Source of the DNA: Pseudomonas sp. FEN
Lineage (GTDB): Bacteria > Pseudomonadota > Gammaproteobacteria > Pseudomonadales > Pseudomonadaceae
Length of the DNA: 64,000 bases
NCBI RefSeq assembly: GCF_904067045.1
Contig: NZ_CAJFDC010000010.1
Coordinates: 590,001-654,000, forward strand
Direction of reading: 5' to 3'
Shown: piece after piece, positions 48,895 through 57,260 of the stretch
How the letters are laid out: each line of letters begins with the position of its first letter
Position numbering within the stretch: the first letter of the stretch is position 1
Notes under the pieces: model-generated
What the model was told of the DNA's origin: nothing
What the model saw: the letters and a program-made list of their open reading frames with translations, nothing else
Database searches by the model: none
Program-made: the position numbers and the translations under genes

Positions 48895-48905
48895 CTGGAG
48901 GGCGA

Positions 48906-50918
48906 ATGCAGAGCATGCTGATTTCAGTGGGATGTAACCGCTTGCACAAACGCGACGGCACGCGGGTGGCCTTCGATGCCGACAAGATCCGGCAGGCATT
49001 GATCGCCGCCGGCAGGGCCACCGGGGAGTACACCGAGGTCGAAGTCGAAGGCTTGCTGCAAGCCGTGTTGGCCCGCCTGGAAGGACTGCCGAGATTGCAT
49101 GTCGAGCAGATCCAGGATCGGGTCGAGCGGGTCTTGATGGACGCCGGTTTTTTCCTCGCCATGCGCGCCTATATCGTCTACCGCGAACAGCACGGGCGTT
49201 TGCGGCGTGACCGCCGGACCCTGGTCGAAGTGGCGACCTCGATGAACGAATACCTGGACCGCGAGGACTGGCGGGTGCAAGCCAATGCCAACCAGGGTTA
49301 CTCGCTGGGCGGCCTGGTACTCAACGTGTCGGGCAAGGTTACCGCCAACTATTGGCTGGACGAGGTCTACAGCGAAGCCATCGGCCAGGCCCACCGCGAG
49401 GCGGACCTGCACATACATGACCTCGACATGCTGGCCGGCTACTGCGCGGGCTGGTCGCTGCGCACGTTGTTGCACGAGGGCCTCAATGGCGTGCCCGGGC
49501 GCGTCGAGGCCGGGCCGCCGAAGCATTTGAGCAGCGCCCTGGGACAGATGGTGAATTTCCTCGGCACCTTGCAGAACGAATGGGCCGGTGCCCAGGCGTT
49601 CAGCTCGTTCGATACCTACCTGGCGCCCTATGTGCGCAAGGATCGCCTGAGTTTCCCGCTGGTGCGCCAGGCGCTCCAGGAGTTCATCTACAACCTCAAC
49701 GTGCCGTCGCGCTGGGGCACCCAGACACCTTTTACCAACCTGACCTTCGACTGGGTCTGCCCGGAGGACTTGCGCGAGCAGATCCCGATAATAGGTGGCG
49801 AGGAAATGCCCTTCGCCTATGGCGACCTGCAAGTCGAAATGGACCTGCTCAACCGCGCCTATATCGAAGTGATGCAGGCCGGCGACGCCAAGGGGCGGGT
49901 GTTCACCTTTCCCATACCGACCTACAACATCACCCATGATTTCCCCTGGGACAGCGAGAATGCCGAGCGCCTGTTCGAAATGACCGCCCGCTACGGGCTG
50001 CCGTATTTCCAGAACTTCCTCAACTCGGACATGCAGCCCAACCAGGTGCGCTCGATGTGTTGTCGATTGCAGCTGGATGTCCGCGAGTTGCTCAAGCGCG
50101 GTGGAGGCCTGTTCGGCTCGGCGGAACAGACCGGTTCGCTAGGGGTGGTCACCCTCAACTGCGCGCGCCTGGGCTATGTATTCAAGGGCGATACCAGCGG
50201 TCTGCTGCAACGCCTGGACAGCCTGATGGAATTGGCGATGGAGAGCCTGGAGGTCAAGCGCAAGGTGATCCAGCACCATATGGACGCCGGTTTGTACCCC
50301 TACACCAAGCGTTACCTGGGGACCTTGCGCAATCACTTTTCGACCATCGGCCTCAACGGGCTGCATGAGATGCTGCGCAACTTCAGTGGCGACCAGGAGG
50401 GCATGCACACCGCCCCGGGTCGCGCGTTCGCCCTGATGCTGCTGGACCATGTCCGCGCGACCCTGGTGCGTTTCCAGGAGCAGACCGGTCATCTCTACAA
50501 CCTCGAAGCGACGCCGGCGGAAGGCACCACCTACCGTTTCGCCAAGGAAGATCTCAAGCGTTACCCCGACATTCTCCAGGCCGGCACGCCTCAGGCGCCG
50601 TATTACACCAACTCCTCGCAACTGCCGGTGGGCTACACCGACGACCCCTTCGAGGCCTTGGAGTTGCAGGATGAGCTGCAATGCAAATACACCGGCGGCA
50701 CGGTGCTGCACCTGTACATGGCCGAGCGGATTTCCTCGACCGAGGCCTGCAAGCAACTGGTGCGCAAGGCGCTCGGGCGTTTTCGCCTGCCCTATTTGAC
50801 GGTGACCCCGACGTTCTCCATCTGCCCGGTGCATGGCTATCTCGATGGCGAACATGAGTTCTGTCCCAAGTGTGACGAGGTCTTGCTGCGTGAGCAGCAG
50901 CCCGTTGGCATCCATTGA
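48906..50918 (+). CDS. nrdD: Anaerobic ribonucleoside-triphosphate reductase, large part without glycyl-radical tail
   Basis: This 670-aa protein starts at 48906 behind GGAGGG. It has an N-terminal ATP-cone (RLHKRDGTRVAFDADKIRQAL to about residue 95) and the ten-stranded barrel catalytic domain (NANQGYSLGGLV, HIHDLDMLAGYCAGWS, PSRWGTQTPFTNLTFDW). A zinc site follows at the end (SICPVHGYLDGEHEFCPKCDEV). It then stops, without the C-terminal glycyl-radical segment that a complete NrdD carries. That segment is in the next small ORF. It reduces ribonucleotides without oxygen. An inverted, frameshifted copy lies at 57261-59272. Confidence 0.95.
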   Translation: MQSMLISVGCNRLHKRDGTRVAFDADKIRQALIAAGRATGEYTEVEVEGLLQAVLARLEGLPRLHVEQIQDRVERVLMDAGFFLAMRAYIVYREQHGRLRRDRRTLVEVATSMNEYLDREDWRVQANANQGYSLGGLVLNVSGKVTANYWLDEVYSEAIGQAHREADLHIHDLDMLAGYCAGWSLRTLLHEGLNGVPGRVEAGPPKHLSSALGQMVNFLGTLQNEWAGAQAFSSFDTYLAPYVRKDRLSFPLVRQALQEFIYNLNVPSRWGTQTPFTNLTFDWVCPEDLREQIPIIGGEEMPFAYGDLQVEMDLLNRAYIEVMQAGDAKGRVFTFPIPTYNITHDFPWDSENAERLFEMTARYGLPYFQNFLNSDMQPNQVRSMCCRLQLDVRELLKRGGGLFGSAEQTGSLGVVTLNCARLGYVFKGDTSGLLQRLDSLMELAMESLEVKRKVIQHHMDAGLYPYTKRYLGTLRNHFSTIGLNGLHEMLRNFSGDQEGMHTAPGRAFALMLLDHVRATLVRFQEQTGHLYNLEATPAEGTTYRFAKEDLKRYPDILQAGTPQAPYYTNSSQLPVGYTDDPFEALELQDELQCKYTGGTVLHLYMAERISSTEACKQLVRKALGRFRLPYLTVTPTFSICPVHGYLDGEHEFCPKCDEVLLREQQPVGIH

Positions 50919-50950
50919 TTCCGCTTTATCCAACCGCAAGGAGCTTCATC

Positions 50951-51118
50951 ATGACCGCATTGCAAACATTGCCCCTGGCTAAACGTCAACGCTGCGAAGT
51001 CTGGACCCGGGTGATGGGTTATCACCGCCCGGTCTCGGCGTTCAATCCGGGTAAACAGTCCGAGCACCGTGAGCGGCTGCATTTCACCGAGCGTGGTGCC
51101 GCGGCCGGGTGCCAATGA
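50951..51118 (+). CDS. Small ORF carrying the NrdD glycyl-radical domain
   Basis: This 55-aa protein reads TRVMGYHRPVSAFNPGKQ in its centre, the C-terminal glycyl-radical motif (RVxGY) of class III ribonucleotide reductases. It has its own ATG and ribosome site AAGGAG, 32 bp after the nrdD stop, and its stop overlaps the nrdG ATG. The same arrangement is seen in both copies in this window, so it is unlikely to be a random frameshift. It would supply the radical-bearing Gly in trans to NrdD, activated by NrdG. Confidence 0.85.
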   Translation: MTALQTLPLAKRQRCEVWTRVMGYHRPVSAFNPGKQSEHRERLHFTERGAAAGCQ

Positions 51119-51810
51119 GTCGAACACTGCGGGTCGGGGGCATGGTGCCCCTGACCACACTCGACTATCCGGGAAAGCTGGCGTGCGTGCTGTTTTGCCA
51201 GGGCTGCGCCTGGCGCTGTCGTTACTGCCATAACCCGCAGTTGATTGCTCCGCGCGGCAGTGAGGAAGTTGACTGGCGCCAGGTGCGGGCCTTTCTGCAG
51301 CGCCGCCAGGGCTTGCTCGATGCAGTGGTTTTCAGCGGCGGCGAGCCGACCTTGCAGGACGCGTTGCCCCAGGCGATGGACGAGGTGCGGGCGCTGGGGT
51401 TCCAGATCGGCCTGCACAGCGCCGGGATCAAACCGGCGGCCTTTGCCAAGGCGCTGGCCGGCGCCGATTGGGTCGGCTTCGACGTCAAGGCACTGGCCGA
51501 GGACTGCCAGGCGATCACCCGGGTCGCCGGCAGTGGCGTGGCCAACTGGCGCAGCCTGGAGCATCTGCTGGCCAGTGGTGTCGACTATGAGTGTCGCACC
51601 ACCGTGCATTGGCATCTGTTCGAGCCGAACCGTTTGCTGATCCTGGCGCAGCGCCTGCACGCGCTCGGCGTCAGGCGTTTCGCCGTGCAGTTGGTACGCA
51701 CCGCGCGCATGCTCGATCCGCAGTTGTCGGGCGTTTCGATGCAAGCTTCGCTGCCCGAACTGTGGCGGACCCTGGGCGAGCTGTTTCCCGAGTTCGTATT
51801 GCGCGACTAG
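51115..51810 (+). CDS. nrdG: Anaerobic ribonucleotide reductase activating enzyme
   Basis: This 231-aa radical SAM activase has C31xxxC35xxC38 in CQGCAWRCRYC, VVFSGGEPTLQ, and a C-terminal DVKALAEDCQ and RTTVHWHLF. It starts at 51115 (ATGA overlap with the small glycyl-radical ORF). It abstracts hydrogen from the radical Gly. It is of the longer NrdG type, above the about 155 aa of E. coli NrdG. It is intact here; its inverted copy is frameshifted. Confidence 0.93.
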   Translation: MSRTLRVGGMVPLTTLDYPGKLACVLFCQGCAWRCRYCHNPQLIAPRGSEEVDWRQVRAFLQRRQGLLDAVVFSGGEPTLQDALPQAMDEVRALGFQIGLHSAGIKPAAFAKALAGADWVGFDVKALAEDCQAITRVAGSGVANWRSLEHLLASGVDYECRTTVHWHLFEPNRLLILAQRLHALGVRRFAVQLVRTARMLDPQLSGVSMQASLPELWRTLGELFPEFVLRD

Positions 51811-51854
51811 GCTTGGTGCCATTCAGTTAAGGGCATTTAAAACCGGGCATGGTC

Positions 51855-51883
51855 TTGTGGCGAGCGGGCTTGCCCGCGCTGGG
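51855..51883. repeat. REP element
   Basis: TTGTGGCGAGCGGGCTTGCC and following bases form a Pseudomonas REP, with GCGGGC-TT-GCCCGC as stem. It lies between convergent nrdG and ftrD. Confidence 0.7.
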
Positions 51884-51928
51884 GCAGCTCGTGCGTCTGG
51901 GCGAATAATCGAATGTCGGCCGACCTCC

Positions 51929-53307
51929 TCAAACCCAGCCCCAGAATTGCAACCACCAGCCATACCCCACCAACCCGTTGGCCAGTAACAGGCACGCGCC
52001 GGCGCCGCCACGGCGAACCGGGGCCAGGCCCTGGCGTCCCAGCAGTTTCCAACCCAGCAGCAGGCTCCAGCCGATGGCTGCGAGCAACAGCCCGGCCCGC
52101 GCCGACTGCACCCAGCCCAGCAGCAGGCCTTCATAGCGCAGCAGTTTGACGGTGGTGGCCGACAGCCCGAGAAACAATCCCGCGCCACCCAGCGGCGTGA
52201 GGCTCAGGCTCAGCGCCCGATAGAGCTCCGGGGCCCGCGCGATCCGCGCCGCCAGCCGTACCAGGAGCAGCAGGGCGCCGCCAAGCAACAGGGCGCTCGC
52301 ACCCAGGTACAGGATGATGCTGAAACCATCGAGCCAGCTGAAGCTGTCGTTGAGCTGCGGGTAGTGGGTCAGCAACCACCAGGGGGCGTTGTCCTGCAAT
52401 GGCCAGAGCAGGTCGCGCCCGACCAGCCAGTTGGCGAGCTGCTGCTTGAGGCTGACGAACCACGGGCTGACGGTCCACTGGAAGGCGCCCATGGCCAGGC
52501 CGATGATGCCGAACAACAGCAGGCGGGTATCCCAGGGCGACAGCGGATGTGCCGTGGCCTGCAGAATCTCCTGGTTGCTGGAGCGGGCGATCAGGCGTAC
52601 CGCGTCGCGTTGTCCGCTGCACCGGCCGCAGGCATGACAGTCACTGGCGCCGCGCATACGCCGGATATCCAGCAGGGGCGCGCAGTTGGGGGTGGCAGGC
52701 GCGGCCCGGCGTTGGCCTTCCAGCGCGGTTCATCGACCTGGAAGTGCACGGGGGCGAGGCGGGCGAGCAGGGCAAAGACACCGCTGACCGGGCACAGGTA
52801 ACGACACCAGACCCGCTTGCCCCTGGCGAACAGCAGGCCGACGCCGACCGCCGCGAGCGTGGAGCCGCCGAGAATCAGCAGGGCGGCCTGAGCGTAGTCA
52901 TAGACGCTGATCAGTTGCCCGTAGAGCGTGGTCAGGCAGAACGCCAGGGTCGGCCAGCCGCCCCAGCGCAACCAGCGGGGGATGCCGAGGCCCTTGCCGT
53001 AATGGCTGGCCCATTCGCTCAGCGTGCCTTCCGGGCACAGCACGCCGCACCAGAGCCGGCCGAACAGGACCATCGACAGCAGCACGAACGGCCACCAGAT
53101 CCCCCAGAACAGAAACTGCGCGAGCAGGGTCAGGTTATCCAGCAGTCGCGCCTGGCTGTCCGGTAGCGGCAACATGGCCGGCAGCACCAGCAGCACCGCG
53201 TAGAACACCACGACGAGCCACTGCGCGGCACGAATGACGGAGGCATGCCGACGCATGCCGTCCCCCAGGCGCTGGAGCCATCGATTGCCGCGACTCAGCT
53301 CGGACAT
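51929..53307 (-). CDS. ftrD: FtrD polyferredoxin (one-base frameshift at a G run)
   Basis: The protein starts at 53307 (MSELSRGNRW), overlapping ftrC by 13 bp. It has several membrane spans and NapH-type cysteine groups: [26 protein letters not shown] and, after a shift, CHACGRCSGQRDA. The frame breaks at GGGGG (52688-52692). The inverted copy has six bases at this run and reads through, so the true protein is about 459 aa and this is probably a base-count error. FtrD accepts electrons in the FtrABCD ferrous iron uptake system of Bordetella and Pseudomonas, where iron oxidation by FtrB precedes FtrC transport. Confidence 0.8.
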
Positions 53308-54074
53308 GGACGGCTTTCCAGGGTCCGCTGCCGCAACCAGCCAGTGACGATCAACCAATAACCGACCCAAACGAGCAAGGTCATGGCGCTCGGGGTGGCC
53401 CGATAACCGGCGAAGCCGGCCAGGAAACTGCCCAATCCGTGGCTGTCGCTCAACAGCGCGCTGCTGTCCCAGAGGGCCTCGCCGACGCTGCTGTAGACCA
53501 TGCCCGGTACATCCATGGCGAGCAGTTGGCCGCCGATTCGCTCGCTGGCACTGACCAGCAACGCTGAGCCGAGCAGCAGCAGGATGGCTTCGCTGACGCT
53601 GAAGAAACGCCGCCATGAAATGAAGCGGCGACTGCTGTTCAGCAGCACCAGCGTCAACCCCGAGAGTGCCAGCCCGGCAACACCGCCGATGGCGAACAGG
53701 CCGAGTTGCGGACCTTGCAGGCGGGCCCCGGCGCCATACAGGAAAACCACGGTTTCGCTGCCTTCGCGGCTGACCGCGAGCATGGCCAGCAGCAACAGCC
53801 CCAGGCCACCTTGGCGGGCCAGGTGGCTGTCGGCGTGGCGGCGCAAATCGTCCTTGAGCGTGCGTCCATGCCGATGCATCCAGCCGACCATTTGCACCAT
53901 CAGCAGGCTGGCCACCAGCGCCAGCGCGGCCTGGAACCACTCGTTGGCGGAACCGCTCATGGCATCCCCGGCAAACAGGATCAGTAGCGCCAGCAGGCCC
54001 GAGAGCAGTACCCCGAGGACCACCCCGGCCCAAAGGTATCGGCCCAGGCGCCGGCCTTGTTCCTGCTGGCTGGC
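53295..54074 (-). CDS. ftrC: FtrC, FTR1-family iron permease (5' end lost at fold-back point)
   Basis: The frame reads ASQQEQGRRLGRYLWAGVV onwards and includes the second FTR1 motif region SREGSETVVFLYGAG, then several spans ending RTLESRPCPS. About 50 N-terminal residues, including the first REGLE-type motif, are missing because the sequence turns around at 54075. The GTG at 54023 is an internal codon, not a true start. FtrC moves ferric iron after its oxidation by FtrB. The expected ftrA and ftrB upstream are not seen, which agrees with an artificial break here. Confidence 0.82.
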   Translation of the reverse strand, partial: ASQQEQGRRLGRYLWAGVVLGVLLSGLLALLILFAGDAMSGSANEWFQAALALVASLLMVQMVGWMHRHGRTLKDDLRRHADSHLARQGGLGLLLLAMLAVSREGSETVVFLYGAGARLQGPQLGLFAIGGVAGLALSGLTLVLLNSSRRFISWRRFFSVSEAILLLLGSALLVSASERIGGQLLAMDVPGMVYSSVGEALWDSSALLSDSHGLGSFLAGFAGYRATPSAMTLLVWVGYWLIVTGWLRQRTLESRPCPS

Positions 54075-54111
54075 CAGCCTGAGAATCCGTCACCAGCAGG
54101 TGACCTTTCGC
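54075..54111. other. Turn-around loop with a short hairpin
   Basis: 37 bases between the arms. They contain GTCACCAGCAGGTGAC (54089-54104), a six-base stem with a four-base loop. A strand folding back at this natural hairpin would produce the observed palindrome. The bases on each side of the hairpin are not symmetrical, as expected from low-quality sequence at the switch. Confidence 0.8.
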
Positions 54112-54889
54112 GCCAGCCAGCAGGAACAAGGCCGGCGCCTGGGCCGATACCTTTGGGCCGGGGTGGTCCTCGGGGTACTGCTCTCGGGCCTGCTGGCGCT
54201 ACTGATCCTGTTTGCCGGGATGCCATGAGCGGTTCCGCCAACGAGTGGTTCCAGGCCGCGCTGGCGCTGGTGGCCAGCCTGCTGATGGTGCAAATGGTCG
54301 GCTGGATGCATCGGCATGGACGCACGCTCAAGGACGATTTGCGCCGCCACGCCGACAGCCACCTGGCCGCCAAGGTGGCCTGGGGCTGTTGCTGCTGGCC
54401 ATGCTCGCGGTCAGCCGCGAAGGCAGCGAAACCGTGGTTTTCCTGTATGGCGCCGGGGCCCGCCTGCAAGGTCCGCAACTCGGCCTGTTCGCCATCGGCG
54501 GTGTTGCCGGGCTGGCACTCTCGGGGTTGACGCTGGTGCTGCTGAACAGCAGTCGCCGCTTCATTTCATGGCGGCGTTTCTTCAGCGTCAGCGAAGCCAT
54601 CCTGCTGCTGCTCGGCTCAGCGTTGCTGGTCAGTGCCAGCGAGCGAATCGGCGGCCAACTGCTCGCCATGGATGTACCGGGCATGGTCTACAGCAGCGTC
54701 GGCGAGGCCCTCTGGGACAGCAGCGCGCTGTTGAGCGACAGCCACGGATTGGGCAGTTTCCTGGCCGGCTTCGCCGGTTATCGGGCCACCCCGAGCGCCA
54801 TGACCTTGCTCGTTTGGGTCGGTTATTGGTTGATCGTCACTGGCTGGTTGCGGCAGCGGACCCTGGAAAGCCGTCCATGTCCGAGCTGA
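54112..54889 (+). pseudogene. ftrC: Inverted copy of ftrC (two frameshifts)
   Basis: Same truncated gene as at 53295-54074. Frameshifts are at about 54217 (GGG for GGGG) and 54369 (CC for CCC). The remainder is identical in translation, ending RTLESRPCPS. The shifts look like read errors, not decay. Confidence 0.85.
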
Positions 54890-56252
54890 GTCGCGGCAAT
54901 CGATGGCTCCAGCGCCTGGGGGACGGCATGCGTCGGCATGCCTCCGTCATTCGTGCCGCGCAGTGGCTCGTCGTGGTGTTCTACGCGTGCTGCTGGTGCT
55001 GCCGGCCATGTTGCCGCTACCGGACAGCCAGGCGCGACTGCTGGATAACCTGACCCTGCTCGCGCAGTTTCTGTTCTGGGGATCTGGTGGCCGTTCGTGC
55101 TGCTGTCGATGGTCCTGTTCGGCCGGCTCTGGTGCGGCGTGCTGTGCCCGGAAGGCACGCTGAGCGAATGGGCCAGCCATTACGGCAAGGGCCTCGGCAT
55201 CCCCGCTGGTTGCGCTGGGGCGGCTGGCCGACCCTGGCGTTCTGCCTGACCACGCTCTACGGGCAACTGATCAGCGTCTATGACTACGCTCAGGCCGCCC
55301 TGCTGATTCTCGGCGGCTCCACGCTCGCGGCGGTCGGCGTCGGCCTGCTGTTCGCCAGGGGCAAGCGGGTCTGGTGTCGTTACCTGTGCCCGGTCAGCGG
55401 TGTCTTTGCCCTGCTCGCCCGCCTCGCCCCCGTGCACTTCCAGGTCGATGAACCGCGCTGGAAGGCCAACGCCGGGCCGCGCCTGCCACCCCCCAACTGC
55501 GCGCCCCTGCTGGATATCCGGCGTATGCGCGGCGCCAGTGACTGTCATGCCTGCGGCCGGTGCAGCGGACAACGCGACGCGGTACGCCTGATCGCCCGCT
55601 CCAGCAACCAGGAGATTCTGCAGGCCACGGCACATCCGCTGTCGCCCTGGGATACCCGCCTGCTGTTGTTCGGCATCATCGGCCTGGCCATGGGCGCCTT
55701 CCAGTGGACCGTCAGCCCGTGGTTCGTCAGCCTCAAGCAGCAGCTCGCCAACTGGCTGGTCGGGCGCGACCTGCTCTGGCCATTGCAGGACAACGCCCCC
55801 TGGTGGTTGCTGACCCACTACCCGCAGCTCAACGACAGCTTCAGCTGGCTCGATGGTTTCAGCATCATCCTGTACCTGGGTGCGAGCGCCCTGTTGCTTG
55901 GCGGCGCCCTGCTGCTCCTGGTACGGCTGGCGGCGCGGATCGCGCGGGCCCCGGAGCTCTATCGGGCGCTGAGCCTGAGCCTCACGCCGCTGGGTGGCGC
56001 GGGATTGTTTCTCGGGCTGTCGGCCACCACCGTCAAACTGCTGCGCTATGAAGGCCTGCTGCTGGGCTGGGTGCAGTCGGCGCGGGCCGGGCTGTTGCTC
56101 GCAGCCATCGGCTGGAGCCTGCTGCTGGGTTGGAAACTGCTGGGACGCCAGGGCCTGGCCCGGTTCGCCGTGGCGGCGCCGGCGCGTGCCTGTTACTGGC
56201 CAACGGGTTGGTGGGGTATGGCTGGTGGTTGCAATTCTGGGGCTGGGTTTGA
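54877..56252 (+). pseudogene. ftrD: Inverted copy of ftrD (several frameshifts)
   Basis: Frameshifts lie near 54989, 55079, 55202 and 56158. At 55489-55494 this copy has six C and keeps the frame PPPNCAPLLDIRRMRGASDC, which shows what the left arm lost. The two copies together give the likely correct protein of about 459 residues. Confidence 0.85.
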
Positions 56253-56297
56253 GGAGGTCGGCCGACATTCGATTATTCGCCCAGACGCACGAGCTGC

Positions 56298-56326
56298 CCC
56301 AGCGCGGGCAAGCCCGCTCGCCACAA
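56298..56326. repeat. Inverted copy of the REP element
   Basis: Mirror of 51855-51883, with GCGGGCAAGCCCGC at its centre (56304-56317). Confidence 0.7.
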
Positions 56327-56370
56327 GACCATGCCCGGTTTTAAATGCCCTTAACTGAATGGCACCAAGC

Positions 56371-57065
56371 CTAGTCGCGCAATACGAACTCGGGAAACAG
56401 CTCGCCCAGGGTCCGCCACAGTTCGGGCAGCGAAGCTTGCATCGAAACGCCCGACAACTGCGGATCGAGCATGCGCGCGGTGCGTACCAACTGCACGGCG
56501 AAACGCCTGACGCCGAGCGCGTGCAGGCGCTGCGCCAGGATCAGCAAACGGTTCGGCTCGAACAGATGCCAATGCACGGTGGTGCGACACTCATAGTCGA
56601 CACCACTGGCCAGCAGATGCTCCAGGCTGCGCCAGTTGGCCACGCCACTGCCGGCGACCCGGGTGATCGCCTGGCAGTCCTCGGCCAGTGCCTTGACGTC
56701 GAAGCCGACCCAATCGGCGCCGGCCAGCGCCTTGGCAAAGGCCGCCGGTTTGATCCGGCGCTGTGCAGGCCGATCTGGAACCCCAGCGCCCGCACCTCGT
56801 CCATCGCCTGGGGCAACGCGTCCTGCAAGGTCGGCTCGCCGCCGCTGAAAACCACTGCATCGAGCAAGCCCTGGCGGCGCTGCAGAAAGGCCCGCACCTG
56901 GCGCCAGTCAACTTCCTCACTGCCGCGCGGAGCAATCAACTGCGGGTTATGGCAGTAACGACAGCGCCAGGCGCAGCCCTGGCAAAACAGCACGCACGCC
57001 AGCTTTCCCGGATAGTCGAGTGTGGTCAGGGGCACCATGCCCCCGACCCGCAGTGTTCGACTCAT
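56371..57065 (-). pseudogene. nrdG: Inverted copy of nrdG (one frameshift)
   Basis: Identical to 51115-51810 apart from one lost base near 56754 in the codons for SAGIKPAA. The radical SAM motif is present upstream of the break. Confidence 0.87.
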
Positions 57066-57229
57066 TGGCACCCGGCCGCGGCACCACGCTCGGTGAAATG
57101 CAGCCGCTCACGGTGCTCGGACTGTTTACCCGGATTGAACGCCGAGACCGGGCGGTGATAACCCATCACCCGGGTCCAGACTTCGCAGCGTTGACGTTTA
57201 GCCAGGGGCAATGTTTGCAATGCGGTCAT
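57062..57229 (-). CDS. Inverted copy of the glycyl-radical small ORF (intact)
   Basis: The 55-aa translation is the same as at 50951-51118. One T of the upstream spacer is missing near 57252. It is probably a second reading of the same locus and not a second gene. Confidence 0.82.
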   Translation of the reverse strand: MTALQTLPLAKRQRCEVWTRVMGYHRPVSAFNPGKQSEHRERLHFTERGAAAGCQ

Positions 57230-57260
57230 GATGAAGCTCCTTGCGGTTGGATAAGCGGAA

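Larger units (their letters stand above)
44172..54074 (+). repeat. Left arm of a 9.9-kb inverted duplication
   Basis: Positions 44172-54074 are repeated in reverse complement as 54112-64000. Position sums of matching bases drift from 108186 at the turn to 108172 at the window edge. The drift is fully explained by 18 one-base differences, all in homopolymer runs. The genes narH (3' part) through nrdG are intact in this arm; only ftrD has one shift. Probably this is the genuine locus. Confidence 0.95.

Noticed and set aside
53500..54228. Open frames crossing the turn-around point
   Set aside because: They join antisense of one arm to sense of the other and exist only because of the palindrome.
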